Notes: generated by a model from the letters alone, not told the origin. DNA of 64,000 nt from Shewanella sp. GD04112 (GCF_029835735.1 NZ_JAOEAL010000001.1:2046001-2110000), one strand, 5' to 3'. Positions 1-9,797 are shown, counted from the stretch's first letter. A program made the numbers and translations.

Positions 1-36
1 ATATGGCTAACGAATAATGGTGCGTGAATAAGGCGG

Positions 37-1386
37 TTAAGCTGGGATAGTAATTCTAAACTTGGCGCCTTCTAAATGGCTTTCCTCAATACTCAAATAG
101 CCGCCGTAGCTGCTGACAATCTCATCACATACAGCCAGCCCAATACCTTGTCCTGGGGATTGGGTGTCGGCTCTCACGCCCCGTTGAATAATTTTTTGGC
201 GCAGCTTTTCTTCAACCCCGGGTCCATCGTCTTCGACAATTAATTCAAAATCACCTTGGTCCGTAAAGCGGGCGCTGACCTGAACTTGGCTGATGCATAA
301 TCGGAAGGCATTTTCCATTAAGTTGCCGCATAGCTCCATTAAGTCGCCCTTATTGCCTGGGAACTGCAAGTTTGTGGGGATGTTGGCCTTAAATTGCACC
401 TGCTTTTCGCGATAAATCTTAAATAACATTTGCGCCAGTTGATCGACCAGCGGGGCGATGGCGGTGTGCTCCTGCTTTAAGCCTTGGCGGCCTAACATGG
501 CACGCTTAAGTTGATATTTAACGAGTTGATCCATTTGGCTAATCTGCTCCATGATTTTTTCATTGGCGGATTGCTTCGTCAGCGTCGTGTCATCGGTAAT
601 GGCGTGAACGGCCGCAAGACGGGTTTTTAGGCTGTGGGCCAGATCGTTCATCGCGTTTTGATAACGTTGCTGTTGGGCGCTCGATTGTTGCAATAGTTGG
701 TTAAGGGCTTGAGTTACGCCTTCAAGCTCAACGGGATAACCCTCTGATAGTGATTTTGTCTTACCTTGGTTAATCGATTGCAATTCGTTTTGCATCCGCA
801 CCAGTGGACGCATCCCCCAATATGCCGCACTGACCAGCAGAATCAGTGCGAGGGCGAGCACCATGGCTAAACGGATGTAAGTGCGCTTACTGAATTTACT
901 GTATTCCTGCTCAAGCTTAGCCGCATCTTTCATCACCAGCAGGTTGTAGTGTACTCCCGCGATTTCGACCGCGAGCAAATACACGAAGTAACCTCTGTCA
1001 TCGGCCATGGTCAGGTAGTAGGGCGGGGAATCATTACGGATTTCATTGAAACGCTCGCAGGTATCAAACAGACCCCGGTCGACGGCGAGGGAGGATGTCC
1101 ATACCTGTTTAAATTTTTCATCGCAGCTTGCCATGACGTAGCGTTCTTGCTTGTTGTTTTCCTCCAACCAAGCGCTGGTGTCGGGAATTAAATCGTGCTC
1201 CCTCAGCTCAGCGGCGACTTGGGGTATTTCGGCGATAAGCTGCGCGGTTTCTTCGTTGTAACTATTTTGCGCATGCAGAATATTGACCATCCAAGCGAGG
1301 CCAAATCCGACTAAGGTGATGATTGATAATGAGGTGAGAAACATCCGCGTCAGCAGACGTTTCTTCATTTTAAGTCTTAATTGCAT
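37..1386 (-). CDS. phoQ: PhoQ-like sensor histidine kinase
   Basis: Inner-membrane sensor kinase that would autophosphorylate and pass phosphate to the adjacent PhoP-like regulator. TM segments lie at about residues 15-37 and 172-192, enclosing a periplasmic domain of about 135 residues. The H-box reads DLAHSLKTRL with His251. The N-box Asn is about 359 (NLMENA), G1 is EDDGPG (about 385-390) and G2 is GQGIGL (about 412-417). The H-box and the PGQG-GLAV block closely resemble E. coli PhoQ. The start overlaps the phoP stop by 10 bp, so translation is probably coupled; no good ribosome site is visible, and Met7 (1368) is an alternative start. In E. coli phoPQ sits between purB and roxA; here it is about 32 kb from them. 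Family assignment is strong; that the stimulus is Mg2+ or cationic peptides is inference. Confidence 0.85.
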   Translation of the reverse strand: MQLRLKMKKRLLTRMFLTSLSIITLVGFGLAWMVNILHAQNSYNEETAQLIAEIPQVAAELREHDLIPDTSAWLEENNKQERYVMASCDEKFKQVWTSSLAVDRGLFDTCERFNEIRNDSPPYYLTMADDRGYFVYLLAVEIAGVHYNLLVMKDAAKLEQEYSKFSKRTYIRLAMVLALALILLVSAAYWGMRPLVRMQNELQSINQGKTKSLSEGYPVELEGVTQALNQLLQQSSAQQQRYQNAMNDLAHSLKTRLAAVHAITDDTTLTKQSANEKIMEQISQMDQLVKYQLKRAMLGRQGLKQEHTAIAPLVDQLAQMLFKIYREKQVQFKANIPTNLQFPGNKGDLMELCGNLMENAFRLCISQVQVSARFTDQGDFELIVEDDGPGVEEKLRQKIIQRGVRADTQSPGQGIGLAVCDEIVSSYGGYLSIEESHLEGAKFRITIPA

Positions 1387-2051
1387 GGCAGATTGAATTT
1401 GTAACCTTGGCCACGAATAGTCGCTATCGGGTTGTCTATGCCATCACGGGTGAGTTTTTTGCGTAGACGGCTCACCATCACTTCAATGGTGTTAGGGTCG
1501 CCTTCCTTGTCACCATAAATCACATCTAAGAGTCGCTGTTTGGCGACGACCTCATGACAATGGCGCATTAGATATTCCAGAATGAGGTATTCAAAGGCGG
1601 TAACTTCCATAATCTCGTTGCCGAGGGTCACTTGCTTGGCGGCAAGATCCAGCTTTAGCTCACCACTGGTGATGACGGGTTTAACAAAGCCTGCGCTGCG
1701 TCTAACTAAGGCGTCGAGTCTTGCGACTAACTCTTCTTTCTGGAAGGGTTTGACTAAATAGTCATCGGCACCGGCGTTAAGGCCTTCGACTTTATCTTGC
1801 CAGTTAACTCGGGCGGTTAGGATTAAGATAGGCGCTTTAACGCCTTCTTCACGTAATTGTTGGATAAGGCTAATGCCGTCTTGATCGGGTAAACCTAAAT
1901 CGACAATGGCCACATCGATGGGGTAGTTAGTCGCTTGGAAGAATCCTTCCTTGGCGGTGAGAGCGACTTGGACTTGGTTGCCCAAATCGCTTAATTGCAC
2001 TTTTAGATGGTGGGATAAAATAAGATCATCTTCAACAACCAAAATTCTCAT
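1377..2051 (-). CDS. phoP: PhoP-like OmpR-family response regulator
   Basis: Two-domain DNA-binding response regulator paired with the downstream PhoQ-like kinase. Numbering from an upstream in-frame ATG at 2060, the receiver has acidic Asp11/Asp12, phosphoacceptor Asp54 (VDLGLPD), a Thr in LILTAR and Lys in LVKPF. The C-terminal half is a winged helix (MVSRLRKKL, TIRGQGYKF). VDLGLPDQDG and TAR-WQDKVE-L-AGADDY are near-identical to E. coli PhoP. I prefer the ATG at 2051: it matches the E. coli N-terminus (MR-LVVED), and the AAGG upstream is at a workable distance, whereas it is only one base from the 2060 ATG. First gene of the two-gene operon; the roughly 200 bp upstream is AT-rich. I could not find a convincing PhoP box (two hexamers 11 bp apart). 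Confidence 0.87.
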   Translation of the reverse strand: MRILVVEDDLILSHHLKVQLSDLGNQVQVALTAKEGFFQATNYPIDVAIVDLGLPDQDGISLIQQLREEGVKAPILILTARVNWQDKVEGLNAGADDYLVKPFQKEELVARLDALVRRSAGFVKPVITSGELKLDLAAKQVTLGNEIMEVTAFEYLILEYLMRHCHEVVAKQRLLDVIYGDKEGDPNTIEVMVSRLRKKLTRDGIDNPIATIRGQGYKFNLPCN

Positions 2052-2259
2052 AATACTCATGCCTTAAAGTCGACTGGGCTCAGTGTACGCAAAATATACG
2101 CGGGAGCCAAATATTGTCTTATCATAACGAATAACAACTTAACCTTGGCTGACCGAGCCGATAGAGTGGCGAAAATAAGTACTAATTAATTGTCTTTAAA
2201 GAGATTGTCTGATTTATCCCTCCGCCTTGAGGTTGAAGATAATTTTATTGCATCTTGGC

Positions 2260-2592
2260 CTATGATTGCGTGGTTTTGCGCCAAATCCCATTAGCACTCC
2301 ATGCGGCCCCTAAGCTAAAGAGCATCACACCGCTCATGATTACAGCGAGTCTTATCCAAGGCGCGCCGTGGGCTAGACGCATTTGCACCGCATCGATTGC
2401 GGTTGTACCCCAAACGATAACCACACTGATGCACAGTATCGCTTGCAGTAGTCGAATGACGACTGGATGTTTGATGAGTAAACCAAGAGGCGCGACTGCA
2501 AATAGGCCAGTTAATAGCAGCTGGTCATAGCGTAGGAAATGCGCACTTAACAGCCAAAAGGCGACAATAATCCAACTCACTCTCCACCACAT
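2260..2592 (-). CDS. Small integral membrane protein, function unknown
   Basis: 110-residue very hydrophobic protein with about four predicted membrane helices (roughly residues 5-20, 26-42, 46-64 and 80-100) and short charged loops. No catalytic motif or recognised family signature is seen. The start is well supported: AGGAGA lies 6-7 bases upstream of the ATG at 2592. It stands alone between the symporter terminator and the phoP promoter region, on the same strand as both. Likely an inner-membrane protein; any role in envelope or signalling would be guesswork. Confidence 0.7.
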   Translation of the reverse strand: MWWRVSWIIVAFWLLSAHFLRYDQLLLTGLFAVAPLGLLIKHPVVIRLLQAILCISVVIVWGTTAIDAVQMRLAHGAPWIRLAVIMSGVMLFSLGAAWSANGIWRKTTQS

Positions 2593-2686
2593 AGCTTTCT
2601 CCTCGTTTTATATTGACGAGGTCTAATGTAACGGCATTTAAAGGACTATTCTATTTGCTTGTTCACAAAATCAGGATAAGACAATA

Positions 2687-2711
2687 AAAAGCCCAACTAA
2701 GTTGGGCTTTT
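2687..2711 (-). terminator. Intrinsic terminator of the dicarboxylate symporter gene
   Basis: Inverted repeat AAAAGCCCAAC / GTTGGGCTTTT with a 3-base loop, followed by a T-rich run in the minus direction. It lies about 30 bp downstream of the symporter stop codon. Confidence 0.85.
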
Positions 2712-2741
2712 AGCAGAGACAAAGGCATTCTAACGTCAGTA

Positions 2742-4055
2742 TTACTCGACCTTATGCACTTGCTCATCGAAGTTACTGGCGACTTTACCGGCTTGAGTAT
2801 TGTTGAATACGGTTTCGTTAAATTCACCTTCAGACTTGGCAATGACCACTGTCGCGACGCAATCACCCGTCACGTTAACTGCGGTACGCACCATATCTAG
2901 GAGTCGGTCAACCCCGATAATAAGAGCAATCCCTTCTACGGGCAGGCCGACTTGGTTAAGCACCATCGCTAGCATGATTAACCCTACACCTGGAACCCCA
3001 GCAGTACCGATTGAAGCTAAGGTCGCGGTCACAACAACGGCAGCATAATCGGTAATGGTTAATTCAATACCAAAGACTTGGGCGATAAATACCGTGGCGA
3101 CACCTTGCATAATGGCCGTGCCATCCATGTTAATGGTGGCGCCTAATGGCAGGGTGAAAGAGGCAATTTTGTTATCAACACCGAGTCTGTGCTCAGACGC
3201 CTCAATCGTAATCGGCAAGGTGGCGTTAGAGCTTGCGGTTGAAAAGGCAAACAATTGCACATCGCGCATCTTACGAATAAAGATCAGCGGATTTAAGCCT
3301 GAGAATAACTTAAGCAGGGTCGGGTAGACGATAAAGGCGTGGATCAATAACACCACCAACACGACAAAGAAATATTTGACCACACTCTCGAATGTTCCCA
3401 AACCTAGCGTTAAAGCCAGCTTTGCCATCAGTGCAAACACCCCGTAAGGCGCAAGCTGCATGATCAACGTAACGACTCGCATGATCACTTCATTTAAATC
3501 TTCAAATAACGCGGCAACACGTTTTCCACGCTCGCCAATATGCGCAATCGCAAAGCCAAAAATCACCGCAAAGATAATAATCTGCAGCATATTGCCTTCA
3601 CTCATGGCCTGCATCGGATTCGTTGGCACTATATTGATTAGGACACTTGAAAGACTAGGCGCTTCTTTGGCTGTGTACTCCATTTTTTCGGAAGCGAGCG
3701 AAGCATTACCTGGATGAACTAATACCGCGCTGACAATGGCCAGAATTAAAGCAATCGCCGTTGTGAATAAATAAAAGGCTAATGTTTTGCCGCCTAAACG
3801 ACCTAATTTTGAAGGTTCACTCAGTGAGCAAGTGCCACAAACTAACGAAATAAATACCAGTGGAACCACTAGCATTTTCAAACTTGAGATAAAGATAGTG
3901 CCGATAACATGTAAGAAACCTTCTGTAATGTAGTCTTTTACGATATCGCTTTCTGGAAAGGCATTGCGGAGTATGAGACCTAAAGCAATACCTGTTGCCA
4001 TACCGAACAGAATTTTACTTGTAAGGCCGAATTTCTTTTGTGATGAGGTTGCCAT
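2742..4055 (-). CDS. Sodium/proton:dicarboxylate (glutamate/aspartate) symporter, DAACS family
   Basis: Inner-membrane secondary transporter of the SDF/DAACS family (GltP/GltT/DctA type) that imports dicarboxylates or acidic amino acids with Na+ or H+. The hallmarks are present: a serine-rich re-entrant loop (STASSNATLP), the NMDGT motif (GATINMDGTA), the second re-entrant loop (AGVPG) and the substrate-binding tail (DRLLDMVRTAVNVTGD). About 437 residues with multiple hydrophobic segments is normal length. I start at the ATG at 4055 because AGGAA sits just upstream; an in-frame ATG nine codons earlier (4082) lacks a site. Monocistronic, with its own terminator. Whether the substrate is glutamate, aspartate or a C4-dicarboxylate cannot be told from sequence alone. 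Confidence 0.9.
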   Translation of the reverse strand: MATSSQKKFGLTSKILFGMATGIALGLILRNAFPESDIVKDYITEGFLHVIGTIFISSLKMLVVPLVFISLVCGTCSLSEPSKLGRLGGKTLAFYLFTTAIALILAIVSAVLVHPGNASLASEKMEYTAKEAPSLSSVLINIVPTNPMQAMSEGNMLQIIIFAVIFGFAIAHIGERGKRVAALFEDLNEVIMRVVTLIMQLAPYGVFALMAKLALTLGLGTFESVVKYFFVVLVVLLIHAFIVYPTLLKLFSGLNPLIFIRKMRDVQLFAFSTASSNATLPITIEASEHRLGVDNKIASFTLPLGATINMDGTAIMQGVATVFIAQVFGIELTITDYAAVVVTATLASIGTAGVPGVGLIMLAMVLNQVGLPVEGIALIIGVDRLLDMVRTAVNVTGDCVATVVIAKSEGEFNETVFNNTQAGKVASNFDEQVHKVE

Positions 4056-4275
4056 GGGGATTCCTGTGTGTTTTTTATACATTCTAATATTGGCGACGAC
4101 AAGCCTAGCAAGAAAATGCAGAAGTTTAAATGAGTTCCGATGTTAAACTAAGCGCAAAATATGAGAAATAAAATAAGAGAGTATTGGAAAAGTTACGTGA
4201 AAATTGTGTAATGTTAGCCTATAAGTTAAAAGCGTCAATCTTAGTATTATCATCAGAGTAACAGGGAGCCTGACA

Positions 4276-7200
4276 ATGAAGTCAGCGTATAAGGTTTTTC
4301 TTTTAGGATTATGTTCACTTTTCTTAGTCGCGTGTGGTGGTGGAGGCAGTATAGGGGAGGATAATAGTGGTACTCCACAACCCGTAACCATATCGGTAAA
4401 TCTATCGGTAAGTAACTCTTTAGTTACATATGCGGAACCAGCAACAATTACAGCAAAAGTAACAGATTCGAAAGGTAAAAATATAAGCACATTGGTGTCG
4501 TTTTCTATCAACAATAATGCTTATGGGACCTTTAACCCCTCCACGGGGCAAGTCTCAACAAATTCAGATGGTGTAGCAACTATCAAACTTTATACAGGTG
4601 CGATTAATACCGGGGCAACAGTTACTGCAAAGATTAGCTCGGGTGAGTTTGCAGACGTAAATGTGACTATGGCCGGCGATGGTGTTGTATCAGGTGATAA
4701 GCCAGCAGTCAGTTTGAGTATCAGTAATGTCAATATTAATGCCGCAACGCCTGCAGAGTTGACTGCATTAGTGAAAGATAAAGACGGCCTTCCTCTCGTA
4801 AATAAGCTGGTGAGTTTCTCATTAAATGATAATACCTTGGGTATTTTTGACCCAGCGACGGGTACAGTGCTGACCAATAGCAGTGGCGTAGCGAAAATCA
4901 CTTTAGCGACTGCTGATGTTAAAGGTGCAGCGCTAGTCACCGCATTGGTGCAAGGTGTGGATGCGGAGCCAGCTTCTATTGGGGTGAATATGGCTGGTGA
5001 TGGTAATACAGGTGATGGCTCTGGCATCGTTGTTAGCTTATCTTCAAATTTAGGTACTGTTACTAAGGCAATGCCAGCGACACTCACTGCGATGGTGAAG
5101 AGCGTTGATGGAACAGCCTTAGCGAACAAAATTGTCAGCTTTAGTTTAAGCAATCCACTAACGGGCAGTTTTACGCCCGAATCGGCAACGGCGTTAACCG
5201 GAGCGAATGGTATTGCGACAATTCAATTGGCGACAGCCAATATTGAAGGTGCAGTGAATGTTAAAGTGAATGTGTTTGGTTATGACACTACTGCAGATGT
5301 GTCGCTTTACATGAAAGGTGATGGCAATGCAGTGGGACAAGTGCCTCCCCCTAAACTGATACTCAGTTCAACTACCACTAATATTAACGCAGTAACGCCA
5401 GCAACCGTGACGGCAACGTTACTGGCAGCAGATGGCAGTGCTTTAGCAAACAAGTTGGTACAATTTAGTTTAAGTAATGTTGCGTTAGGATTATTTGACC
5501 CAGAAATTGGCTCAGTGCTGACTGATGTTAATGGTCAGGCAAGTATTAAGCTGAAAACCTTGAATATTCCAGGTGCTGGTTTTGTGTATGCAGATGTAGT
5601 CGGGGTGGACGTTGCGCAGGCATCGCTTGGGGTCACCATGGCGGGTGATGGTGTTATAGCTGGTAATAAATCCACAATAAGTTTGACCGCTAGTGCGATT
5701 GACATTAATGCCGCAACGCCTGCAGAGTTGACTGCATTAGTGAAAGATAAAGACGGCCTTCCTCTCGTAAATAAGCTGGTGAGTTTCTCATTAAATGATA
5801 ATACCTTGGGTATTTTTGACCCAGCGACGGGTACAGTGCTGACCAATAGCAGTGGCGTAGCGAAAATCACTTTAGCGACTGCTGATGTTAAAGGTGCAGC
5901 GCTAGTCACCGCATTGGTGCAAGGTGTGGATGCGGAGCCAGCTTCTATTGGGGTGAATATGGCTGGTGATGGTAATACAGGTGATGGCTCTGGCATCGTT
6001 GTTAGCTTATCTTCAAATTTAGGTACTGTTACTAAGGCAATGCCAGCGACACTCACTGCGATGGTGAAGAGCGTTGATGGAACAGCCTTAGCGAACAAAA
6101 TTGTCAGCTTTAGTTTAAGCAATCCACTAACGGGCAGTTTTACGCCCGAATCGGCAACGGCGTTAACCGGAGCGAATGGTATTGCGACAATTCAATTGGC
6201 GACAGCCAATATTGAAGGTGCAGTGAATGTTAAAGTGAATGTGTTTGGTTATGACACTACTGCAGATGTGTCGCTTTACATGAAAGGTGATGGCAATGCA
6301 GTGGGACAAGTGCCTCCCCCTAAACTGATACTCAGTTCAACTACCACTAATATTAACGCAGTAACGCCAGCAACCGTGACGGCAACGTTACTGGCAGCAG
6401 ATGGCAGTGCTTTAGCAAACAAGTTGGTACAATTTAGTTTAAGTAATGTTGCGTTAGGATTATTTGACCCAGAAATTGGCTCAGTGCTGACTGATGTTAA
6501 TGGTCAGGCAAGTATTAAGCTGAAAACCTTGAATATTCCAGGTGCTGGTTTTGTGTATGCAGATGTAGTCGGGGTGGACGTTGCGCAGGCATCGCTTGGG
6601 GTCACCATGGCGGGTGATGGTGTTATAGCTGGTAATAAATCCACAATAAGTTTGACCGCTAGTGCGATTGACATTAATGCCGCAACGCCTGCAGAGTTGA
6701 CTGCATTAGTGAAAGATAAAGACGGCCTTCCTCTCGTAAATAAGCTGGTGAGTTTCTCATTAAATGATAATACCTTGGGTATTTTTGACCCAGCGACGGG
6801 TACAGTGCTGACCAATAGCAGTGGCGTAGCGAAAATCACTTTAGCGACTGCTGATGTTAAAGGTGCAGCGCTAGTCACCGCATTGGTGCAAGGTGTGGAT
6901 GCGGAGCCAGCTTCTATTGGGGTGAATATGGCTGGTGATGGTAATACAGGTGATGGCTCTGGCATCGTTGTTAGCTTATCTTCAAATTTAGGTACTGTTA
7001 CTAAGGCAATGCCAGCGACACTCACTGCGATGGTGAAGAGCGTTGATGGAACAGCCTTAGCGAACAAAATTGTCAGCTTTAGTTTAAGCAATCCACTAAC
7101 GGGCAGTTTTACGCCCGAATCGGCAACGGCGTTAACCGGAGCGAATGGTATTGCGACAATTCAATTGGCGACAGCCAATATTGAAGGTGCAGTGAATGTT

Positions 7201-9699
7201 AAAGTGAATGTGTTTGGTTATGACACTACTGCAGATGTGTCGCTTTACATGAAAGGTGATGGCAATGCAGTGGGACAAGTGCCTCCCCCTAAACTGATAC
7301 TCAGTTCAACTACCACTAATATTAACGCAGTAACGCCAGCAACCGTGACGGCAACGTTACTGGCAGCAGATGGCAGTGCTTTAGCAAACAAGTTGGTACA
7401 ATTTAGTTTAAGTAATGTTGCGTTAGGATTATTTGACCCAGAAATTGGCTCAGTGCTGACTGATGTTAATGGTCAGGCAAGTATTAAGCTGAAAACCTTG
7501 AATATTCCAGGTGCTGGTTTTGTGTATGCAGATGTAGTCGGGGTGGACGTTGCGCAGGCATCGCTTGGGGTCACCATGGCGGGTGATGGTGGAACTTCTA
7601 AAGTAACATTAGAGTTAACAGATAAAAATGGTTCTCCAACAGAGACGATCTCTACAGCTTCATCCGGGAAACTCAAAGCAACAGTTATCGGCTTAACTAA
7701 ACCTGCCATTGTGACTTTTGCATCACCCATTGGTGATTTACCTGTAGTCACTGCAGTAACAAAACTCATTAATGGTGAGTGGATTGCTGTTGTTGATATT
7801 TTTGCAACTGATAAGCTGGGTGCGGGTATGGCCACAGCATCACTTGCTGATGGTGATGTGGGTGAAGCAATTGTGGTTGTTGGTGCTACCGATCTTAATA
7901 TGGGCAGTGGTGATCCGTTTGTAGCAGGAGTAGCTAATGTTACCACGACGCAAATATCTGCTGGCGGTACCGCATCTGTCAGTGTTGCTATCAGGGATAG
8001 TTTTGGGAATCTATATACTCAGCCTGTTGCAGTTACTTTTAAGTCAACCTGCTCAAGTCAAACGCCAGCAAAAGCTGACCTAAGCTCACCTGTAACTACT
8101 ATTAATGGTGTTGCTGAATCTCGTTATTTAGCAAAAGGATGTGAGGGGGATGACACAATAAATGTGTCAGCCAATACTGGCGGTTTAACACTTACTGCAA
8201 CTGCATCTATCAATGTGTTACCAGCTAGTGCGGGTAGTATAGTATTTGTTGATGCAACGCCAGAAAACATTGGTATAAAAGGTACTGGTGGTAGTGAGTC
8301 CTCAACGTTACGCTTTAGAGTGTTAGATACCAATGGTAATCCTGTTGCTAATCGCGATGTCAGTTTTAAATTGAATAATCTGTCAGCAGGTTTGGGATTG
8401 ATTCCAACCACCGCAAAGTCAAATAACGAGGGGTATGTGCAAACAGTGGTTAACTCTGGCACAGTTGCCGCTACAGTAAGGGTTACTGCGAGTATTGATG
8501 GCACGACCCCATTGATTTCTAGCCAATCCAATGTGCTTGTGGTTTCTACTGGTAAGCCAGATCAGGACAGTTTTTCGTTGTCGGCCTCTGTGCAAAACAT
8601 CGAAGGTTGGGATCATGATGGAGCTCAAGTCACGATTACCGCACGTTTAGCCGATGCCTTTAACAACCCTGTGCCAGATGGTACTGCTGTAGTGTTTACT
8701 GCTGAAGGTGGTGCAATTGACAGTTCTTGCCAAACTTCAAAAGGTGTGTGCTCAGTGGTTTGGACAAGTCAGAATCCTCGCCCTGCAGGAGTCGATGGTA
8801 ATGGACCCTTCTTTGACGTAAGTGGTGCACAAATTAATGATCCTAATGCAGCGTTGAAGGAAGAAACTAATTTTGATGGTGGTAAATATTTCGGCAACCA
8901 TTTTGGCCAGCCCTATGGTGGTCGAGTGACGATTACTGCAACTGCGATTGGGGAAGAGTCATTTGCGGACTTAAACAGTAATAGCATTCTTGATACCGAT
9001 ACTGAGTTTAGTTTATTCGTTGGTGTACCACCGGATTGTGGTCGTGATAATAGTGGAGATTGTTATGATCTTACTGAGGCATTTGTTGACCATAATGAGG
9101 ACGGTTTATACACGCCTGCTTATCCAAAGAATGGTTCAACAGATACATCAGGTGATCGAGAAACTTTCATCGATTTCATTGATCCGGAAACTCCAACTGG
9201 ACAAGGAGTCTTTAATTTAAATGATGGCGAATACAGTGGTGTTTTATGTGATGATTCAACCGCTTCGTCAGTCAAATGTAGCCCGCAAGCATCAATTTCA
9301 GTACGTCGTTCGCTTGTGCTAGTTATGTCCAGTAGTGAGGCGTATGCGACACGACTTGAGAATGTAATTATTACGGATAGTGTTGCAGGTAATAATCAGA
9401 TTGATATGGCCCCCAAGGGGACTGCATCGGTAAGGTTTACTATTGCTGATATTAATAACCAGCCAATGCCAGAAGGTACTGTGGTTGAGTTTAAGCCAAC
9501 TGGAGCCACTGTGACGAGTTCTACTAAGTTTACTTGGCCGAGCAGTAGTTATAATGGCGGACGTGAGTTTGTTGTTAGCTTAAAAGCAGGCGAAGATCCT
9601 GATTCTGGGAATTTAGTTGTGACAGTGACCACACCCAATAAATTTAATATTGCAGCAACCACAACTGAAGTGCTTAATATACCTATCGAGGTTAAATAA
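4276..9699 (+). CDS. Giant Ig-like (Big_1 type) repeat lipoprotein
   Basis: 1807-residue surface lipoprotein. The signal peptide ends in lipobox LVAC (Cys20), followed by GGGGS, which lacks an inner-membrane retention Asp and suits outer-membrane sorting. Bacterial Ig-like domains of about 105 residues, Big_1/invasin type, follow: one divergent domain (about 34-138), then a three-domain block repeated about three times (about 154-1105), each domain closing on a MAGDG or MKGDG turn. The C-terminal 700 residues hold more divergent Ig-like domains, several Cys, and Asp/Asn-rich stretches (DLNSNSILDTD, DHNEDG) that look like calcium loops. AGGGAG lies 9 bases before the ATG. It is monocistronic with a strong terminator. 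A role in adhesion or surface structure is inferred from the domains. There is no beta-barrel or peptidoglycan-binding domain, so it is not a classical intimin or invasin. Confidence 0.88.
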   Translation: MKSAYKVFLLGLCSLFLVACGGGGSIGEDNSGTPQPVTISVNLSVSNSLVTYAEPATITAKVTDSKGKNISTLVSFSINNNAYGTFNPSTGQVSTNSDGVATIKLYTGAINTGATVTAKISSGEFADVNVTMAGDGVVSGDKPAVSLSISNVNINAATPAELTALVKDKDGLPLVNKLVSFSLNDNTLGIFDPATGTVLTNSSGVAKITLATADVKGAALVTALVQGVDAEPASIGVNMAGDGNTGDGSGIVVSLSSNLGTVTKAMPATLTAMVKSVDGTALANKIVSFSLSNPLTGSFTPESATALTGANGIATIQLATANIEGAVNVKVNVFGYDTTADVSLYMKGDGNAVGQVPPPKLILSSTTTNINAVTPATVTATLLAADGSALANKLVQFSLSNVALGLFDPEIGSVLTDVNGQASIKLKTLNIPGAGFVYADVVGVDVAQASLGVTMAGDGVIAGNKSTISLTASAIDINAATPAELTALVKDKDGLPLVNKLVSFSLNDNTLGIFDPATGTVLTNSSGVAKITLATADVKGAALVTALVQGVDAEPASIGVNMAGDGNTGDGSGIVVSLSSNLGTVTKAMPATLTAMVKSVDGTALANKIVSFSLSNPLTGSFTPESATALTGANGIATIQLATANIEGAVNVKVNVFGYDTTADVSLYMKGDGNAVGQVPPPKLILSSTTTNINAVTPATVTATLLAADGSALANKLVQFSLSNVALGLFDPEIGSVLTDVNGQASIKLKTLNIPGAGFVYADVVGVDVAQASLGVTMAGDGVIAGNKSTISLTASAIDINAATPAELTALVKDKDGLPLVNKLVSFSLNDNTLGIFDPATGTVLTNSSGVAKITLATADVKGAALVTALVQGVDAEPASIGVNMAGDGNTGDGSGIVVSLSSNLGTVTKAMPATLTAMVKSVDGTALANKIVSFSLSNPLTGSFTPESATALTGANGIATIQLATANIEGAVNVKVNVFGYDTTADVSLYMKGDGNAVGQVPPPKLILSSTTTNINAVTPATVTATLLAADGSALANKLVQFSLSNVALGLFDPEIGSVLTDVNGQASIKLKTLNIPGAGFVYADVVGVDVAQASLGVTMAGDGGTSKVTLELTDKNGSPTETISTASSGKLKATVIGLTKPAIVTFASPIGDLPVVTAVTKLINGEWIAVVDIFATDKLGAGMATASLADGDVGEAIVVVGATDLNMGSGDPFVAGVANVTTTQISAGGTASVSVAIRDSFGNLYTQPVAVTFKSTCSSQTPAKADLSSPVTTINGVAESRYLAKGCEGDDTINVSANTGGLTLTATASINVLPASAGSIVFVDATPENIGIKGTGGSESSTLRFRVLDTNGNPVANRDVSFKLNNLSAGLGLIPTTAKSNNEGYVQTVVNSGTVAATVRVTASIDGTTPLISSQSNVLVVSTGKPDQDSFSLSASVQNIEGWDHDGAQVTITARLADAFNNPVPDGTAVVFTAEGGAIDSSCQTSKGVCSVVWTSQNPRPAGVDGNGPFFDVSGAQINDPNAALKEETNFDGGKYFGNHFGQPYGGRVTITATAIGEESFADLNSNSILDTDTEFSLFVGVPPDCGRDNSGDCYDLTEAFVDHNEDGLYTPAYPKNGSTDTSGDRETFIDFIDPETPTGQGVFNLNDGEYSGVLCDDSTASSVKCSPQASISVRRSLVLVMSSSEAYATRLENVIITDSVAGNNQIDMAPKGTASVRFTIADINNQPMPEGTVVEFKPTGATVTSSTKFTWPSSSYNGGREFVVSLKAGEDPDSGNLVVTVTTPNKFNIAATTTEVLNIPIEVK
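4735..7591 (+). repeat. Three tandem copies of a 969-bp unit inside the lipoprotein gene
   Basis: Copies at 4735-5703, 5704-6672 and 6673-7591; the last is cut short by 50 bp. No mismatch was seen in the stretches compared, and 195 codons of antisense translation match between copies two and three. The period is 969 bp (323 codons), so the frame is kept. Each unit encodes three different Ig-like domains (A, B, C), related in protein but not in DNA, which indicates amplification of a pre-existing triplet. Confidence 0.95.
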
Positions 9700-9710
9700 A
9701 AGCTAAACAT

Positions 9711-9740
9711 AAATAAGGTGCCAATGGCACCTTATTTTTT
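9711..9740 (+). terminator. Intrinsic terminator of the lipoprotein gene
   Basis: AAATAAGGTGCC / GGCACCTTATTT with a 3-base loop, then a run of T. Just downstream of the lipoprotein stop and immediately before the left end of the insertion sequence. Confidence 0.88.
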
Positions 9741-9797
9741 ACCTGTGACCCGTCCTAAATAGCGTTGACACTTTTCAAACTCATTTTGGAGAGTGTA

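Noticed and set aside
2052..2259. PhoP box upstream of phoP
   Set aside because: GTTA-like repeats at about 2124-2144 have the wrong spacing (about 8 rather than 11 bp).
4735..7591. Considered as CRISPR-like or transposon repeats
   Set aside because: Units are 969 bp, in frame, gap-free and coding; there are no short direct repeats with spacers and no transposase.
4590..7946. Long antisense ORFs (187-195 codons) repeating through the lipoprotein gene
   Set aside because: They mirror the repeat structure on the opposite strand, lack ribosome sites and have no family resemblance; the plus-strand gene explains the region.
8990..9220. Plus-strand ORF of 76 codons in another frame of the lipoprotein gene
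   Set aside because: Overlaps a well-supported gene and shows no independent signals.
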